A stretch of 64,000 bases of DNA from Streptomyces sp. SAJ15 (lineage in GTDB: Bacteria; Actinomycetota; Actinomycetes; Streptomycetales; Streptomycetaceae), in NCBI RefSeq assembly GCF_007595705.1, contig NZ_NISY01000001.1:62001-126000 (forward strand), written 5' to 3'. Position 1 is the stretch's first letter, and each line of letters starts with the position of its first letter. The translations under genes and the position numbers were made by a program. This document shows positions 17,478 to 30,467 of this stretch, piece by piece. The notes beneath the pieces were generated by a model. The model was given only the letters and a program-made list of their open reading frames with translations, did no database searches and was not told the origin of the DNA.

Positions 17478-17557
17478 GGACACGATCTCCGTGAGGTGGT
17501 GACCACGCTCTGTACGGTCCGCCAACCAGTCATCGTCGACTGAAGGGAGCGAGGACG

Positions 17558-17917
17558 GTGAACGCATACGCGCCCATCCTCGTACTGGGAGCCCTCGGGG
17601 CAGGCTTCGCGATCGTCTCGGTCTTCCTCGCGTCGATCGTCGGCCCCAAGCGTTACAACCGGGCCAAGCTCGAAGCCTATGAATGCGGTGTCGAGCCGAC
17701 CCCGCAGCCGGCCGGCGGGGGTCGCTTCCCGATTAAGTACTACCTGACGGCGATGCTCTTCATCGTCTTCGACATCGAGATCGTCTTCCTCTACCCCTGG
17801 GCCGTCACCTTCGACGCGCTGGGGCTCTTCGGGCTCGTGGAGATGCTCCTCTTCGTGCTCACCGTCTTCGTCGCCTACGCCTACGTCTGGCGTCGTGGCG
17901 GGCTGGAGTGGGATTAA
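17558..17917 (+). CDS. nuoA: NADH-quinone oxidoreductase subunit A
   Basis: The 119-residue membrane subunit has three spans, at about 5-27, 62-84 and 88-110. It holds the conserved loop [20 protein letters not shown], with the Cys on the loop that moves during quinone reduction, and the TM2 carboxylates [11 protein letters not shown]. It helps to form the quinone chamber entrance with NuoH and NuoJ. GTG start with GGGAGCGAGGA upstream. First gene of the 14-gene operon; the leader carries a Rex-like site. Confidence 0.97.
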   Translation: MNAYAPILVLGALGAGFAIVSVFLASIVGPKRYNRAKLEAYECGVEPTPQPAGGGRFPIKYYLTAMLFIVFDIEIVFLYPWAVTFDALGLFGLVEMLLFVLTVFVAYAYVWRRGGLEWD

Positions 17918-17940
17918 CCGGGATCAAGGGGACTATTCGC

Positions 17941-18495
17941 ATGGGTATCGAAGAGAAGCTTCCGAGCGGGTTCCTGCTGACGACCGTGGAGAACGCCGCG
18001 GGCCTGGCCCGCAAGTCCTCCGTCTTCGGCGCCACCTTCGGGCTCGCCTGCTGCGCGATCGAGATGATGGCCACCGGCGCCGCGCGTTACGACCTCGCCC
18101 GCTGGGGCATGGAGGTCTTCCGCGGCTCGCCGCGCCAGGCCGACCTGATGATCGTGGCGGGGCGGGTCAGCCAGAAGATGGCCCCGGTGCTGCGCCAGGT
18201 CTACGACCAGATGCCGAATCCCAAGTGGGTCATCTCGATGGGCGTGTGCGCCTCCTCCGGCGGCATGTTCAACAACTACGCCATCGTGCAGGGCGTCGAC
18301 CACATCGTGCCGGTCGACATCTACCTGCCCGGCTGTCCGCCGCGCCCCGAGATGCTGATCGACGCCATCCTCAAGCTGCACGAGAAGATCCGCCACGAGA
18401 AGCTCGGCGTCAACCGCGAGCAGGCGGCCCGCGAGGCGGAGGAAGCGGCGCTCAAGGCACTCCCGACGATCGAGATGAAGGGGCTGCTGCGGTGA
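17941..18495 (+). CDS. nuoB: NADH-quinone oxidoreductase subunit B
   Basis: The 184-residue subunit carries cluster N2, the final [4Fe-4S] centre that passes electrons to quinone. Its four ligands are visible: adjacent Cys37-Cys38 (LACCAIEM), Cys103 (GVCASSGG) and Cys132 (LPGCPPRP). ATG at 17941 with AAGGGG upstream gives the normal length; the upstream in-frame start at 17908 would overlap nuoA and has no RBS. The stop overlaps the nuoC start. Confidence 0.97.
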   Translation: MGIEEKLPSGFLLTTVENAAGLARKSSVFGATFGLACCAIEMMATGAARYDLARWGMEVFRGSPRQADLMIVAGRVSQKMAPVLRQVYDQMPNPKWVISMGVCASSGGMFNNYAIVQGVDHIVPVDIYLPGCPPRPEMLIDAILKLHEKIRHEKLGVNREQAAREAEEAALKALPTIEMKGLLR

Positions 18496-19219
18496 GCGGC
18501 GACGTGACGGACGGGCGGAACGGATCCGGCAACGAGGTCCCGGCCCCGCGTGCCCGGACCGGCGAGGCGATCGGCGTGCGCCGCGGCATGTTCGGCGCCG
18601 AGAACGGCGCCGACACCTCCGGCTACGGCGGGCTGGTGCGCACCGTGCGGCTGCCGGGCGCCTCGACCCGCCCGTACGGCGGCTGGTTCGACGATGTCGC
18701 CGACGAGCTCGAAGGGGCCCTCGAAGAACAGGGTCTGGTGCCCGCCGACGCCATCGAGAAGACGGTCGTGGACCGCGGCGAGATCACCTTCCACATCGCG
18801 CGCGAGCACCTGCCCCGGGTCGCCCGGACCCTGCGGGACGATCCCGCGCTGCGCTTCGAGATCTGCACCGGGGTGAGCGGGGTGCACTTCCCCGGCGACC
18901 AGGGCCGTGAGCTGCACGCCGTCTACCACCTGCGTTCCCTCACCCACAACCGGCTGATCCGGCTGGAGGTGAGCGCCCCCGACGCCGATCCGCACATCCC
19001 GTCGATCGTCGACGTCTACCCGACCAACGACTGGCACGAGCGCGAGACCTACGACTTCTTCGGCCTGGTCTTCGACGGTCATCCCGCCCTCACCCGGATC
19101 ATGATGCCCGACGACTGGCAGGGCCACCCGCAGCGTAAGGACTACTCCCTCGGCGGCATTCCCGTCGAGTACAAGGGCGCCGAGATCCCGGCTCCCGACC
19201 AGCGGAGGTCGTACAGCTG

Positions 19220-19220
<1 letters not shown>
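18492..19220 (+). CDS. nuoC: NADH-quinone oxidoreductase subunit C
   Basis: The 242-residue subunit of the peripheral arm has a Gly/Arg-rich N-terminal stretch of about 45 residues typical of actinobacteria. The conserved 30-kDa domain follows, with the signature [20 protein letters not shown] and the ending [17 protein letters not shown]. It has no cofactor and joins NuoB and NuoD in the quinone module. GTG start overlaps the nuoB stop by 4 bp, so translation is probably coupled. Confidence 0.96.
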
Positions 19221-20601
<1,381 letters not shown>

Positions 20602-20605
<4 letters not shown>

Positions 20606-21432
20606 CAGACGTGACCTTGGGGATGCCACAGCTCCCCGCACCCGACTACCCGGCCGAGGTACGGGCCCGGCTGGAGGGCGACGCCCGGGAGGTGATCGCA
20701 CGCTACCCGGACAGCCGGTCCGCGCTGCTGCCGCTGCTGCACCTGGTGCAGTCCGAGGAAGGCTATGTCACCCGCACCGGCATCAGGTTCTGCGCTGAGC
20801 AGCTGGGGCTGACCACCGCCGAGGTGACGGCCGTGGCCACCTTCTACACGATGTACCGGCGCAGGCCCTCCGGCGAGTACCAGGTGGGGGTCTGCACCAA
20901 CACGCTGTGCGCGGTGATGGGCGGCGACGCCATCTTCGAGGCGCTCCGGGAGCACCTCCGGCTGGCCAACGGGGAGACCACCGAGGACGGCCGGGTCACC
21001 CTCGAGCACATCGAGTGCAACGCCGCCTGCGACTTCGCGCCGGTGGTGATGGTGAACTGGGAGTTCTTCGACAACCAGACCGTGGAGTCGGCCAAGCGAC
21101 TCGTCGACGACCTGCGCGCGGGCCGCACCGTCGAGCCGACCCGCGGCGCCCCGCTCTGCACCTACAAGGAGACCGCGCGGATCCTCGCCGGCTTCCCCGA
21201 CACCCGGCCCGGCGCGGTCGAGGCCACCGGAGGGGCGGGCCCCGCCTCGCTGGTCGGGCTGCGGCTCGCCAAGGGGGAGGCCGCCCCCGGCCGGGTGGTC
21301 TCGCAGCGCGCCTCCGACTACCCGGCGGACGAGATCCCGCCCGGCCACCCCAGCTCGCACGACGCCCCGCAGCAGACCTCCGCCTCCGACCCCGACCACC
21401 CGTCCGGACCGGTCACCGAGGAGGGGAAGTGA
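20602..21432 (+). CDS. nuoE: NADH-quinone oxidoreductase subunit E
   Basis: The 276-residue 24-kDa subunit binds the [2Fe-2S] cluster N1a by a thioredoxin-like fold: CTNTLC for the first two Cys and [12 protein letters not shown] for the last two. The core ends near residue 165. A tail of over 90 residues rich in Pro, Gly, Ala and Asp follows, longer than in enterobacterial NuoE and probably flexible. GTG start overlaps the nuoD stop. Confidence 0.96.
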
Positions 21433-22811
21433 TGACCGTGGCAGCCGCGATCGACGAGACGAGCCCGGAGAAGCTGCTCGTCCCCGTCCTGTCCGCGTTC
21501 TGGGACCAGCCCGGCTCCTGGACCATGGAGACCTACCGCCGCCACGAGGGCTACGAGGGCCTGCGCAAGGCGCTGGCCATGGCCCCGGACGACGTCATCG
21601 CCCTGGTCAAGGACTCGGGGCTGCGCGGCCGCGGCGGCGCGGGCTTCCCCACCGGCATGAAGTGGCAGTTCATTCCGCAGGGCGACGGCAAGCCGCACTA
21701 CCTCGTCGTCAACGCCGACGAGTCGGAGCCGGGCACCTGCAAGGACATCCCACTCCTCTTCGCCAATCCGCACGCGCTGATCGAGGGCATGGCCATCGCC
21801 TGCCACGCCATCCGCTCCACGCACGCCTTCATCTACCTGCGCGGCGAGGTCGTGCCGGTGCTGCGCCGGCTGCACGAGGCGGTGCGCGAGGCGTACGAGG
21901 CGGGCTACCTCGGCGACGGCGCGCGGCGCAGCCGGCAGCTGGGCCTGGACAGCCTCCCCGACCTCACCATCACCGTGCACGCGGGCGCCGGCGCCTACAT
22001 CTGCGGCGAGGAGACGGCGCTGCTCGACTCGCTGGAGGGGCGTCGCGGTCAGCCTCGGCTCCGGCCGCCCTTCCCGGCCGTCGCGGGTCTGTACGCCTGC
22101 CCCACCGTGGTGAACAACGTCGAGTCCATCGCCTCCGTCCCCGTGATCCTCAACAAGGGCAAGGAATGGTTCCGTTCGATGGGCAGCGAGAAGTCCCCCG
22201 GCTTCACGCTCTACTCGCTCTCCGGACACGTCGCCAACCCCGGCCAGTACGAGGCCCCGCTCGGCATCACGCTCCGCCAACTGCTGGACATGAGCGGCGG
22301 TATGCGGGCCGGCCACCGGCTGAAGTTCTGGACGCCGGGCGGCTCCTCCACCCCGCTCCTCACCGACGAGCACCTCGACGTGCCGCTGGACTACGAGGCG
22401 GTGGGGGCCGCCGGCTCCATGCTCGGCACCAAGGCCCTGCAGTGCTTCGACGAGACGACCTGTGTGGTGCGGGCGGTGACCCGCTGGACCGAGTTCTACG
22501 CCCATGAGTCCTGCGGCAAGTGCACCCCCTGCCGCGAGGGCACCTACTGGCTCGTCCAACTGCTGCGCGACATCGAGGCCGGCAAGGGGCGGATGGAGGA
22601 CCTCGACAAGCTGGGCGACATCGCCGACAACATCAACGGCAAGTCGTTCTGCGCCCTCGGCGACGGCGCCGCCTCCCCGATCTTCTCCTCGCTGAAGTAC
22701 TTCCGCGACGAGTACGTCCAGCACATCACCGGCCGCGGCTGCCCCTTCGACCCGGCGAAGTCCACCGTCTGGGCCGACCAGGACCACCACCCACTGGAGG
22801 TGAACGCATGA
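21432..22811 (+). CDS. nuoF: NADH-quinone oxidoreductase subunit F (NADH and FMN site)
   Basis: The 459-residue 51-kDa subunit oxidises NADH by FMN and holds cluster N3. Visible parts: NADH-binding [16 protein letters not shown]-binding [12 protein letters not shown] and [14 protein letters not shown], and the N3 ligands [13 protein letters not shown] with the later FCALGDG Cys. ATG start overlaps the nuoE stop in TGATGA. Its absence from the second nuo cluster is what removes NADH use there. Confidence 0.97.
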   Translation: MTVAAAIDETSPEKLLVPVLSAFWDQPGSWTMETYRRHEGYEGLRKALAMAPDDVIALVKDSGLRGRGGAGFPTGMKWQFIPQGDGKPHYLVVNADESEPGTCKDIPLLFANPHALIEGMAIACHAIRSTHAFIYLRGEVVPVLRRLHEAVREAYEAGYLGDGARRSRQLGLDSLPDLTITVHAGAGAYICGEETALLDSLEGRRGQPRLRPPFPAVAGLYACPTVVNNVESIASVPVILNKGKEWFRSMGSEKSPGFTLYSLSGHVANPGQYEAPLGITLRQLLDMSGGMRAGHRLKFWTPGGSSTPLLTDEHLDVPLDYEAVGAAGSMLGTKALQCFDETTCVVRAVTRWTEFYAHESCGKCTPCREGTYWLVQLLRDIEAGKGRMEDLDKLGDIADNINGKSFCALGDGAASPIFSSLKYFRDEYVQHITGRGCPFDPAKSTVWADQDHHPLEVNA

Positions 22812-25318
22812 CCATCACCACGAATGCTCCCTCCGGAGGGGGAGAGGCTGCGGTGCCGCGCGAGGACCTGGTCACCGTCACCATCGACGGGATCGAGATC
22901 TCCGTGCCCAAGGGGACCCTCGTCATCCGCGCCGCCGAGCTGCTCGGCATCGAGATCCCGCGCTTCTGCGACCATCCGCTGCTCGACCCGGCCGGCGCCT
23001 GCCGCCAGTGCATCGTGGAGGTCGAGGGCCAGCGCAAGCCCATGGCCTCCTGCACCATCACCTGCACCGACGGCATGGTGGTCCGGACCCAGCTCACCTC
23101 CCCGGTCGCCGAGAAGGCGCAGCGCGGGGTGATGGAGCTGCTGCTGATCAACCACCCGCTGGACTGCCCGGTGTGCGACAAGGGCGGCGAGTGCCCGCTG
23201 CAGAACCAGGCGATGTCCACCGGCGATCCCGAAAGCCGCTTCGAGGGCCGCAAGCGCACCTTCGAGAAGCCGGTCCCGATCTCCACGCAGGTGCTGCTGG
23301 ACCGGGAGCGCTGCGTGCTCTGCGCCCGCTGCACCCGCTTCTCCCAGCAGATCGCGGGCGACCCGATGATCGAGCTGCTGGAGCGGGGCGCGCTACAGCA
23401 GGTCGGCACCGGCGAGGGCGACCCCTTCGAGTCGTACTTCTCCGGGAACACCATCCAGATCTGCCCGGTGGGGGCGCTCACCTCGAAGGCATACCGTTTC
23501 CGCTCCCGCCCCTTCGACCTGGTCTCCTCGCCCAGCGTCTGCGAGCACTGCGCCGGCGGCTGCGCCACCCGCACCGACCACCGACGGGGCAAGGTGCTGC
23601 GCCGGCTGGCGGCCAACGACCCCGAGGTCAACGAGGAGTGGATCTGCGACAAGGGGCGCTTCGCCTTCCGCTACGCCCAGCTGCCCGACCGGCTGACCAT
23701 GCCGCTGGTGCGGAACCCGGACTCCGGTGAGCTGGAGCCGACCGGCTGGCCGGAGGCGCTCGCCCGCGCGGCGGAGGGGCTGGCCGCCGCGCGGGGCCGT
23801 ACCGGGGTGCTGACCGGCGGTCGACTCACGGTCGAGGACGCCTACGCCTACGCCAAGTTCGCGCGGGTCGCGCTCGGCACCAACGACATCGATTTCCGCG
23901 CCCGCACGCACAGTGCGGAGGAGGCCGACTTCCTCGCCGCGCGGGTCGCCGGCCGCGGCCGCGACCTCTCCGGCGACGGGCCGACGTACACCACGCTGGA
24001 GCGGGCCCCGGCCGTACTGCTGGTCGGCTTCGAGGCCGAAGAGGAGTCGCCGGGCGTCTTCCTGCGGCTGCGCAAGGCGCACCGTGGGCACGGCCAGCGC
24101 ACCTTCGCCCTCGCCACACACGCCACCCGTGGGCTGACCAAGGCGGGCGGCACGCTGCTGCCCGCCGCCCCCGGCACCGAGACCGAGTGGCTGGACGCGC
24201 TGGCCGCGGGCACCGGGCTCGACGGCGCCGGGCAGGCCGCGGCCGACGCGCTGCGGGCCGACGGCTCGGTGATCGTCGTCGGCGAGCGGCTGGCGGGCGT
24301 GCCCGGCGCGCTGACCGCGGCGGTGCGGCTGGCCGGGGCCACCGGTGCGCGGTTGGCGTGGATCCCGCGCCGCGCCGGGGAGCGCGGGGCGGTCGAGGCC
24401 GGGGCGCTGCCCGGGCTGCTGCCGGGCGGCCGCCCGGCCACCGATCCGCGGGCCCGGCAGCAGACCGCGACCGCCTGGGGCGTGGCCGGACTGCCCCACC
24501 AGTACGGCCGGGACACCGGCCAGATGATCGAGGCGGCGGCGAGTGGCGAGCTCGGGGCGCTGCTCGTCGCCGGCCTCGACGTCGCGGACCTGCCCGACCC
24601 CGCGCGGGCGATCGAGGCGCTGGACGAGATCGGGTTCCTGGTGAGCCTGGAGCAGCGGCCCTCGGAGGTCACCGCGCGGGCCGATGTGGTCTTCCCCGTG
24701 GCGGCGGTCGTCGAGAAGCCCGGCACCTTCCTCAACTGGGAGGGGCGGGCGCGGCCGTTCGAGGCGGCCGTCAAGCCCGCCCAGGCGACCCGGGCGCACA
24801 TCCCGGCGGACGCCCGGGTGCTGCACATGCTCGGCGACGCGCTGGAGGCGCCGCTCGGTCTGCCCGATGTCGGCGCGGTGCGCCGGGAGCTGGACCGGCT
24901 CGGGCGCTGGGACGGCCCGTACGCCCCCGATCCGCTGTCGACCGCGCGGCCGCTGCCCCGCCCCGAGTCCGGCCAGGCGGTCCTCGCCGGCCACCGGCTG
25001 CTGTTGGACGCCGGCCGGCTCCAGGAGGGCGAGGAGGCGCTGGCCGGGACCCGGCACGCCGCCGTCGCCCGACTGTCGGCGGCCACCGCGGCGGAGACCG
25101 GCGTCCGGGACGGCGATCCGCTCTACGTCACCGGCCCCTCGGGCACGGTCCGGCTGCCGCTGTGCGTCACGCCGATGCCGGACCGGGTGGTCTGGCTGCC
25201 GCTCCGGTCGGTGGGCGGCGGCGTGGCGCGGGAGACCGGCGCCCGCCCCGGTGAACTCGTCCGCATCGGCGCGGCCGCCCCCGAGGTCGGCGCCGAGGTA
25301 TCGGAGGTGCGCTCGTGA
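22808..25318 (+). CDS. nuoG: NADH-quinone oxidoreductase subunit G (iron-sulphur)
   Basis: 836 residues. Order: a [2Fe-2S] ferredoxin domain (CDHPLL, CRQC, SCTITC), the His-ligated segment [17 protein letters not shown], two [4Fe-4S] motifs ([12 protein letters not shown] and [11 protein letters not shown]), then a molybdopterin-oxidoreductase-like domain. The latter begins with CEHCAGGC and a later CDKGRF, so the extra N7 cluster site is present. The molybdopterin-like part is a structural remnant in complex I. Overlaps nuoF by 4 bp. The C-terminal third is Ala/Gly/Arg-rich and less conserved. Confidence 0.96.
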   Translation: MTITTNAPSGGGEAAVPREDLVTVTIDGIEISVPKGTLVIRAAELLGIEIPRFCDHPLLDPAGACRQCIVEVEGQRKPMASCTITCTDGMVVRTQLTSPVAEKAQRGVMELLLINHPLDCPVCDKGGECPLQNQAMSTGDPESRFEGRKRTFEKPVPISTQVLLDRERCVLCARCTRFSQQIAGDPMIELLERGALQQVGTGEGDPFESYFSGNTIQICPVGALTSKAYRFRSRPFDLVSSPSVCEHCAGGCATRTDHRRGKVLRRLAANDPEVNEEWICDKGRFAFRYAQLPDRLTMPLVRNPDSGELEPTGWPEALARAAEGLAAARGRTGVLTGGRLTVEDAYAYAKFARVALGTNDIDFRARTHSAEEADFLAARVAGRGRDLSGDGPTYTTLERAPAVLLVGFEAEEESPGVFLRLRKAHRGHGQRTFALATHATRGLTKAGGTLLPAAPGTETEWLDALAAGTGLDGAGQAAADALRADGSVIVVGERLAGVPGALTAAVRLAGATGARLAWIPRRAGERGAVEAGALPGLLPGGRPATDPRARQQTATAWGVAGLPHQYGRDTGQMIEAAASGELGALLVAGLDVADLPDPARAIEALDEIGFLVSLEQRPSEVTARADVVFPVAAVVEKPGTFLNWEGRARPFEAAVKPAQATRAHIPADARVLHMLGDALEAPLGLPDVGAVRRELDRLGRWDGPYAPDPLSTARPLPRPESGQAVLAGHRLLLDAGRLQEGEEALAGTRHAAVARLSAATAAETGVRDGDPLYVTGPSGTVRLPLCVTPMPDRVVWLPLRSVGGGVARETGARPGELVRIGAAAPEVGAEVSEVRS

Positions 25319-26712
25319 CCACACCGGCCACGGAGTTCCGGCCCGGCGTGCCGGCCTGGCGACTGGCCGCCGAGGACCTGTCCATGTTCGGACACGACCC
25401 CTGGTGGCTCATCCTCATCAAGGTCGTCTTCTGCTTCGCGCTGCTGATGGTGACCGTGCTCATCGCCATCGTCTTCGAGCGCAAGGTGCTGGGCTGGATG
25501 CAGCTGCGCATCGGCCCCAACCGGCACGGCCCCTGGGGCATGCTGCAGTCCCTCGCGGACGGCGTGAAGCTGATGCTCAAGGAGGACGTGGTCGTCAAGC
25601 GCGCGGACAAGGTGGTCTACGTCCTCGCGCCGATCGTCGCCGCGATCCCGGCCTTCATGGCGGTCGCGGTGATCCCCTTCGGCCCGGCCGGCAACGAGGT
25701 CTCGGTCTTCGGCCACCGCACCCCGATGCAGCTGACCGACCTGCCGATCGCGATCCTCTACATCCTCGCGGTCGCCTCGGTCGGCATCTACGGCATCGTG
25801 CTCGGCGGCTGGTCCTCCGGCTCCACCTACCCGCTCCTGGGCGGTCTGCGCTCCTGCGCGCAGATGATCAGCTACGAGATCGCGATGGGGCTGTCCTTCG
25901 CGGCGGTCTTCCTCTACTCCGGCTCCATGTCGACCTCGGCCATCGTCGAGGGCCAGGAACACCGCTGGTACGCGCTGCTGCTGCCGGTCTCGTTCATCAT
26001 CTACATCGTCGCGATGATCGGTGAGACCAACCGCGCGCCGTTCGACATGCCGGAGTCCGAGGGCGACCTGGTCGGCGGCTTCAACACCGAGTACTCCTCG
26101 ATCAAGTTCGCGATGTTCATGCTCGCCGAGTACATCAACATGGTCACCGTCTCGATGGTCGCGGTCACCCTCTTCCTGGGCGGCTGGCGGGCGCCGTGGC
26201 CGCTGACCGCCTTCTGGGCGGACGCCAACCACGGCTGGTGGCCGCTGCTGTGGTTCCTGGTCAAGGTGAGCGCGCTGCTCTTCGTCTTCATCTGGATCCG
26301 CGCCTCGCTGCCGCGGGTGCGCTACGACCAGTTCATGCGGCTGGGCTGGAAGGTCCTGATCCCGGTCTCCATGGTCTGGCTGATGCTGGTCGCCACCGTC
26401 CGGGCACTGCGGAACGAGGACTACGACTTCCAGCAGATCGTGCTGTACGTCGGCGGCGCGGTCCTCGTGCTGCTGCTCGTCTCCTTCGTCGTCGACGTCT
26501 TCCGCGACCGCGAGGAGAAGCGCGCGGAGGCCGAGGCGGCCCGGACCCCGGAGCCCCCCTTCGACCCGATGGCCGGCGGTCACCCGGTGCCGCCGCTGCC
26601 CGGACAGACCCTGCCACCCGTGCCGCGCCGACGCCGGCGCCATGATCGCGAGCTGATTGTCAGTGGCGGCGCCAATACTGAGAGTGACGGAAAGGAGGTC
26701 GACGGTGTCTGA
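25315..26712 (+). CDS. nuoH: NADH-quinone oxidoreductase subunit H
   Basis: The 465-residue membrane subunit has eight or nine spans and links the quinone chamber to the proton channel. Conserved parts: [20 protein letters not shown], the [12 protein letters not shown] loop, [20 protein letters not shown] and the [15 protein letters not shown] stretch. The last 65 residues after the final span are Pro/Arg-rich and cytoplasmic. GTG start overlaps the nuoG stop; the end overlaps the nuoI start by 8 bp. Confidence 0.97.
   Translation: MTTPATEFRPGVPAWRLAAEDLSMFGHDPWWLILIKVVFCFALLMVTVLIAIVFERKVLGWMQLRIGPNRHGPWGMLQSLADGVKLMLKEDVVVKRADKVVYVLAPIVAAIPAFMAVAVIPFGPAGNEVSVFGHRTPMQLTDLPIAILYILAVASVGIYGIVLGGWSSGSTYPLLGGLRSCAQMISYEIAMGLSFAAVFLYSGSMSTSAIVEGQEHRWYALLLPVSFIIYIVAMIGETNRAPFDMPESEGDLVGGFNTEYSSIKFAMFMLAEYINMVTVSMVAVTLFLGGWRAPWPLTAFWADANHGWWPLLWFLVKVSALLFVFIWIRASLPRVRYDQFMRLGWKVLIPVSMVWLMLVATVRALRNEDYDFQQIVLYVGGAVLVLLLVSFVVDVFRDREEKRAEAEAARTPEPPFDPMAGGHPVPPLPGQTLPPVPRRRRRHDRELIVSGGANTESDGKEVDGV
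26691..26699 (+). promoter_or_regulatory. Full-match ribosome binding site of nuoI
   Basis: AAAGGAGGT, complementary to the 16S 3' end, lies 5 nt ahead of the GTG at 26705, inside the nuoH coding end. It fixes the nuoI start and is the strongest RBS in the operon. Confidence 0.75.
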
Positions 26713-27364
26713 CGCCATGTCTTCGGGGGCCGTGTCCGACGGCGGCACGCCGGTGGAGCCCCGGAACCCCCGGCAGAACCCCGTCGCCGGCTTCGGTGTG
26801 ACCTTCCGGAACATCTTCAGGAAGCGCTTCACCGAGCAGTATCCGGAGGAGAAGAAGCCGACCGCCCCTCGCTTCCACGGCCGCCACCAGCTCAACCGAC
26901 ACCCGGACGGGCTGGAGAAGTGCATCGGCTGCGAGCTGTGCGCGTGGGCCTGCCCGGCCGACGCCATCTACGTGGAGGGCGCGGACAACACCGACGAGGA
27001 GCGCTACTCCCCGGGCGAGCGGTATGGCCGGGTGTACCAGATCAACTACCTGCGCTGCATCCTGTGCGGGCTGTGCGTCGAGGCGTGCCCGACCCGGGCG
27101 TTGACCATGACCAACGAGTACGAGCTCGCCGACCGGACCCGCGCCTCGCTCATCTACACCAAGGAAGAGCTGCTGGTGGGGCTGGACGAGGGGATGGTCG
27201 ACACCCCGCACGCCATCTTCCCGGGCATGGACGAGCAGGACTACTACCGGGGCCTGGTCTCCGAGGCCGCCCCCGGCACCCGGCGCCAGGTCGCGGTCTC
27301 CAAGGGCGAGCGGCCCGAGGGCCTGTCGGCGGAGCAGTCGGAGGAACAGGGGGCGGGAGCGTGA
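26705..27364 (+). CDS. nuoI: NADH-quinone oxidoreductase subunit I
   Basis: The 219-residue ferredoxin-like subunit carries clusters N6a and N6b. The two CxxCxxCxxxCP motifs are Cys73-76-79-83 ([12 protein letters not shown]) and Cys118-121-124-128 ([12 protein letters not shown]). It relays electrons from NuoG to NuoB. GTG at 26705 was chosen because of the full AAAGGAGGT RBS; ATG at 26717 is an alternative. A charged tail of about 35 residues follows the core. Confidence 0.96.
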   Translation: MSDAMSSGAVSDGGTPVEPRNPRQNPVAGFGVTFRNIFRKRFTEQYPEEKKPTAPRFHGRHQLNRHPDGLEKCIGCELCAWACPADAIYVEGADNTDEERYSPGERYGRVYQINYLRCILCGLCVEACPTRALTMTNEYELADRTRASLIYTKEELLVGLDEGMVDTPHAIFPGMDEQDYYRGLVSEAAPGTRRQVAVSKGERPEGLSAEQSEEQGAGA

Positions 27365-28269
27365 ACCTCGCCGCGACCACGACCACCTCCACCGGCGAGG
27401 CCGTCCAGTTCTGGATCCTGGCGGTCGTCGCGGTGGCCGGCGCGTTGTGCACCGTGCTGATGAGGAAGGCCGTGCACAGCGCCCTGTCGCTGGCCGGGAC
27501 GATGATCATCCTGGCGGTCTTCTACCTGGCCAACGGGGCGTACTTCCTCGGTGTCGTCCAGATCGTCGTCTACACCGGCGCGATCATGATGCTCTTCCTG
27601 TTCGTGGTGATGCTGGTCGGCGTCACGGCCGCGGACTCGCTGAAGGAGACGATCAAGGGGCAGCGATGGCTCGCCGCCACCTGCGGCCTCGGCTTCGGCA
27701 TCCTGCTCTGCGCCGGCATCGGCAACGCCTCGCTGAACTCCTTCAACGGCCTCGGCCAGGCCAACTCCGGCGGCAACGTCGAGGGCCTGGCCGAACTGAT
27801 CTTCACCAGGTACGTCTTCGCCTTCGAGATCACCGGCGCGCTGCTGATCACGGCGGCGGTCGGCGCGATGGTGCTGACCCACCGCGAGCGCACGGAGCGC
27901 GCCCGCACCCAGCGCGAGCTGTCCGAGCAGCGGGTGCGTCGCGGCACCCAGCTCCCGCCGCTGCCCGCGCCCGGCGTCTACGCCCGGCACAACGCGGTCG
28001 ACATCCCCGGACTGCTCCCCGACGGCACCACCGCCGAGCTCTCGGTCAACCGCACGCTGCGCGCCCGCGGCCAGATCCGGGACGTCTCCGCCGAGTCGCT
28101 GGCCGCGCTGGCGGCCCTGGAGCGGCGGGCCATCGACTGGCGGCAGCAGAAGGCCGAGGGCGGGGCCGCGCGGCCCGGCGGCGCGGAGCGTCCGCCCGGC
28201 CCGCGCGACGGCGACTCGGAGGAGCCCGCGAACTCCGCCAACTCCAACTCCGGGGGTGCGGCCCAGTGA
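27361..28269 (+). CDS. nuoJ: NADH-quinone oxidoreductase subunit J
   Basis: The 302-residue subunit has five spans in the first 175 residues, including the TM3 pi-bulge segment [21 protein letters not shown], important for coupling. The last 125 residues are a cytoplasmic tail rich in Arg, Ala, Pro and Asn/Ser, absent from enterobacterial NuoJ. GTG start overlaps the nuoI stop by 4 bp. Confidence 0.95.
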   Translation: MNLAATTTTSTGEAVQFWILAVVAVAGALCTVLMRKAVHSALSLAGTMIILAVFYLANGAYFLGVVQIVVYTGAIMMLFLFVVMLVGVTAADSLKETIKGQRWLAATCGLGFGILLCAGIGNASLNSFNGLGQANSGGNVEGLAELIFTRYVFAFEITGALLITAAVGAMVLTHRERTERARTQRELSEQRVRRGTQLPPLPAPGVYARHNAVDIPGLLPDGTTAELSVNRTLRARGQIRDVSAESLAALAALERRAIDWRQQKAEGGAARPGGAERPPGPRDGDSEEPANSANSNSGGAAQ

Positions 28270-28565
28270 ATCCGGTCAACTACCTCTACCTGGCCGCGCT
28301 GTTGTTCACCATCGGTGCCGCCGGGGTGCTGCTCCGGCGGAACGCGATCATCTTGTTCATGTGCGTGGAGCTGATGCTCAACGCCTGCAACCTCGCGTTC
28401 GTCACCTTCTCCCGGATGCACGGCAACCTCGACGGCCAGATCGTGGCCTTCTTCACGATGGTGGTCGCCGCGGCCGAGGTCGTGGTCGGCCTCGCCATCA
28501 TCGTGACGGTCTTCCGCACCCGCCACTCGGCCTCGGTCGATGACGCCAGCCTGATGAAGCTCTAG
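28266..28565 (+). CDS. nuoK: NADH-quinone oxidoreductase subunit K
   Basis: The 99-residue subunit has three spans and the two buried glutamates needed for proton transfer: one in [16 protein letters not shown] and one in [16 protein letters not shown] start overlaps the nuoJ stop by 4 bp. Confidence 0.97.
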   Translation: MNPVNYLYLAALLFTIGAAGVLLRRNAIILFMCVELMLNACNLAFVTFSRMHGNLDGQIVAFFTMVVAAAEVVVGLAIIVTVFRTRHSASVDDASLMKL

Positions 28566-28580
28566 AAGGGTCGCGTTCAC

Positions 28581-30464
28581 GTGGAGAACCTCATCGGATT
28601 GCTCGTCGCGGCCCCGCTGCTCGGCGCGGCCGTGCTGCTGTGCGGCGGCCGGAGACTGGACCGCACGGGGCACTGGATCGGCTGCGCGTTCGCGGCCGTC
28701 TCCTTTGCGATCGGCGTGGTGCTCTTCGCCGACCTGCTCGGCCGCGACGAGCACGACCGGACGCTGCACACCACGGTGTACAGCTGGATCCCGGTCGACG
28801 GCTTCCAGGCGGACGTCGGCTTCCAACTCGACCAGCTGTCGATGACCTTCGTGCTGCTGATCACCGGTGTGGGGACGCTGATCCACATCTACTCGATCGG
28901 CTACATGGAGCACGACGAGCGCCGCCGCCGCTTCTTCGGCTACCTCAACCTCTTCCTCGCGGCGATGCTGCTGCTCGTCCTCGCCGACAACTACCTGCTG
29001 CTGTACGTGGGATGGGAGGGCGTCGGCCTCGCCTCGTACCTGCTCATCGGGTTCTGGCAGCACAAGCCCTCGGCGGCCACCGCGGCCAAGAAGGCGTTCA
29101 TCGTCAACCGGGTGGGCGACGTCGGTCTGTCCATCGCGATCATGCTGATGTTCACCACCTTCGGCACCTTCGCCTTCGCCCCGGTGCTCTCCTCGGCCGA
29201 GCAGGCCGGCGAGGGCAAGCTGACCGCGATCGGGCTGATGCTGCTGCTGGCCGCCTGTGGCAAGTCGGCGCAGGTGCCGCTGCAGTCCTGGCTCGGGGAC
29301 GCGATGGAGGGCCCCACCCCGGTCTCGGCCCTCATCCACGCCGCGACCATGGTCACCGCCGGCGTCTACCTCATCACCCGCTCCGGCGCGATCTTCAACG
29401 CGGCGCCCGACGCTCAGACCGCGGTGGTCACGGTGGGCGCGGTGACGCTGCTCTTCGGTGCGATCGTCGGTTGCGCCAAGGACGACATCAAGAAGGCGCT
29501 GGCCGGCTCGACCATGTCGCAGATCGGCTACATGATCCTGGCCGCCGGGCTCGGACCGATCGGCTACGCCTTCGCCATCATGCACCTGGTCACCCACGGC
29601 TTCTTCAAGGCCGGGCTGTTCCTCGGCGCCGGATCGGTGATGCACGGCATGAACGACGAGGTCGACATGCGGAAGTACGGCGGCCTGCGGACGTATCTGC
29701 CGATCACCTTCGTCACCTTCGGCCTCGGCTACCTCGCCATCATCGGCTTCCCGGGGCTGTCCGGCTTCTGGTCCAAGGACAAGATCATCGAGGCGGCCTT
29801 CGCCAAGGGCGGCACCGAGGGCTGGATCCTGGGCGCGGCGACACTGCTGGGCGCGGCCATCACCGCGTACTACATGACCCGCGTCATGCTGCTGACCTTC
29901 TTCGGCGAGCGGCGCTGGGACCCGGCGGAGCACCACCCGCACGAGGCCCCGAAGTCCATGACCATCCCGATGATCATGCTCGCCTTCGGCTCCGTCTTCG
30001 CGGGTGGGCTGTTCAGCCTCAACGACGCGTTCGTGACCTGGCTGGAGCCGGTCACCGGGTACAGCCACGGGGACTCCCCGCTCAGCGCCGCCACCGTCAC
30101 CGGCGCCACCATGGTGGTGCTGGCGATCGGCGTGGCCTTCGCCTGGGCGCAGTACGGGCGGCGCCCGGTGCCGCGCACCGCGCCGCGCGGCAGCCTGCTC
30201 ACCCGGGCGGCCCGTCGCGATCTGCTGCAGGACGACTTCAACCACGTCGTCCTGGTCAAGCCCGGCGAGTACCTCACCCGCGGTCTGGTCTATGTGGACC
30301 ACACCCTGGTCGACGGCGTCGTCAACGGCACCGCGGCCGGCGTCGGCGGCCTCTCCGGGCGGCTGCGACGGCTCCAGAACGGCTACGCCCGCTCATACGC
30401 GGTCTCGATGTTCGGCGGTACGGCGGTGCTCATCGCCGCGACCCTGCTGATGAGGGCGGTCTGA
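28581..30464 (+). CDS. nuoL: NADH-quinone oxidoreductase subunit L
   Basis: The 627-residue antiporter-like subunit is the distal proton pump. It has about 14-16 spans, the Glu in [18 protein letters not shown], the Lys in [33 protein letters not shown] with the TM7-8 region, and the long lateral helix near the C-terminus ([20 protein letters not shown] onward). GTG start with GAAGGG upstream; a 15-nt gap follows nuoK. Confidence 0.97.
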   Translation: MENLIGLLVAAPLLGAAVLLCGGRRLDRTGHWIGCAFAAVSFAIGVVLFADLLGRDEHDRTLHTTVYSWIPVDGFQADVGFQLDQLSMTFVLLITGVGTLIHIYSIGYMEHDERRRRFFGYLNLFLAAMLLLVLADNYLLLYVGWEGVGLASYLLIGFWQHKPSAATAAKKAFIVNRVGDVGLSIAIMLMFTTFGTFAFAPVLSSAEQAGEGKLTAIGLMLLLAACGKSAQVPLQSWLGDAMEGPTPVSALIHAATMVTAGVYLITRSGAIFNAAPDAQTAVVTVGAVTLLFGAIVGCAKDDIKKALAGSTMSQIGYMILAAGLGPIGYAFAIMHLVTHGFFKAGLFLGAGSVMHGMNDEVDMRKYGGLRTYLPITFVTFGLGYLAIIGFPGLSGFWSKDKIIEAAFAKGGTEGWILGAATLLGAAITAYYMTRVMLLTFFGERRWDPAEHHPHEAPKSMTIPMIMLAFGSVFAGGLFSLNDAFVTWLEPVTGYSHGDSPLSAATVTGATMVVLAIGVAFAWAQYGRRPVPRTAPRGSLLTRAARRDLLQDDFNHVVLVKPGEYLTRGLVYVDHTLVDGVVNGTAAGVGGLSGRLRRLQNGYARSYAVSMFGGTAVLIAATLLMRAV

Positions 30465-30467
30465 GTT

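Larger units (their letters stand above)
16848..17557. other. Long regulatory gap between NlpC/P60 gene and nuoA
   Basis: This 710-bp gap is less GC-rich than its surroundings. Short frames in it (for example 16981-17271 minus, 96 codons) lack RBS and family resemblance. It contains the NlpC/P60 promoter on one side and the nuo promoter region on the other: a possible TTGCTT-17-TAATGC promoter at 17241-17269, three spaced AGATCAC words, a -10 box and a Rex-like operator. Confidence 0.6.

Noticed and set aside
27978..30302. Minus-strand frame of 774 codons opposite nuoJ-L
   Set aside because: No family resemblance and no RBS; it mirrors membrane-protein codons.
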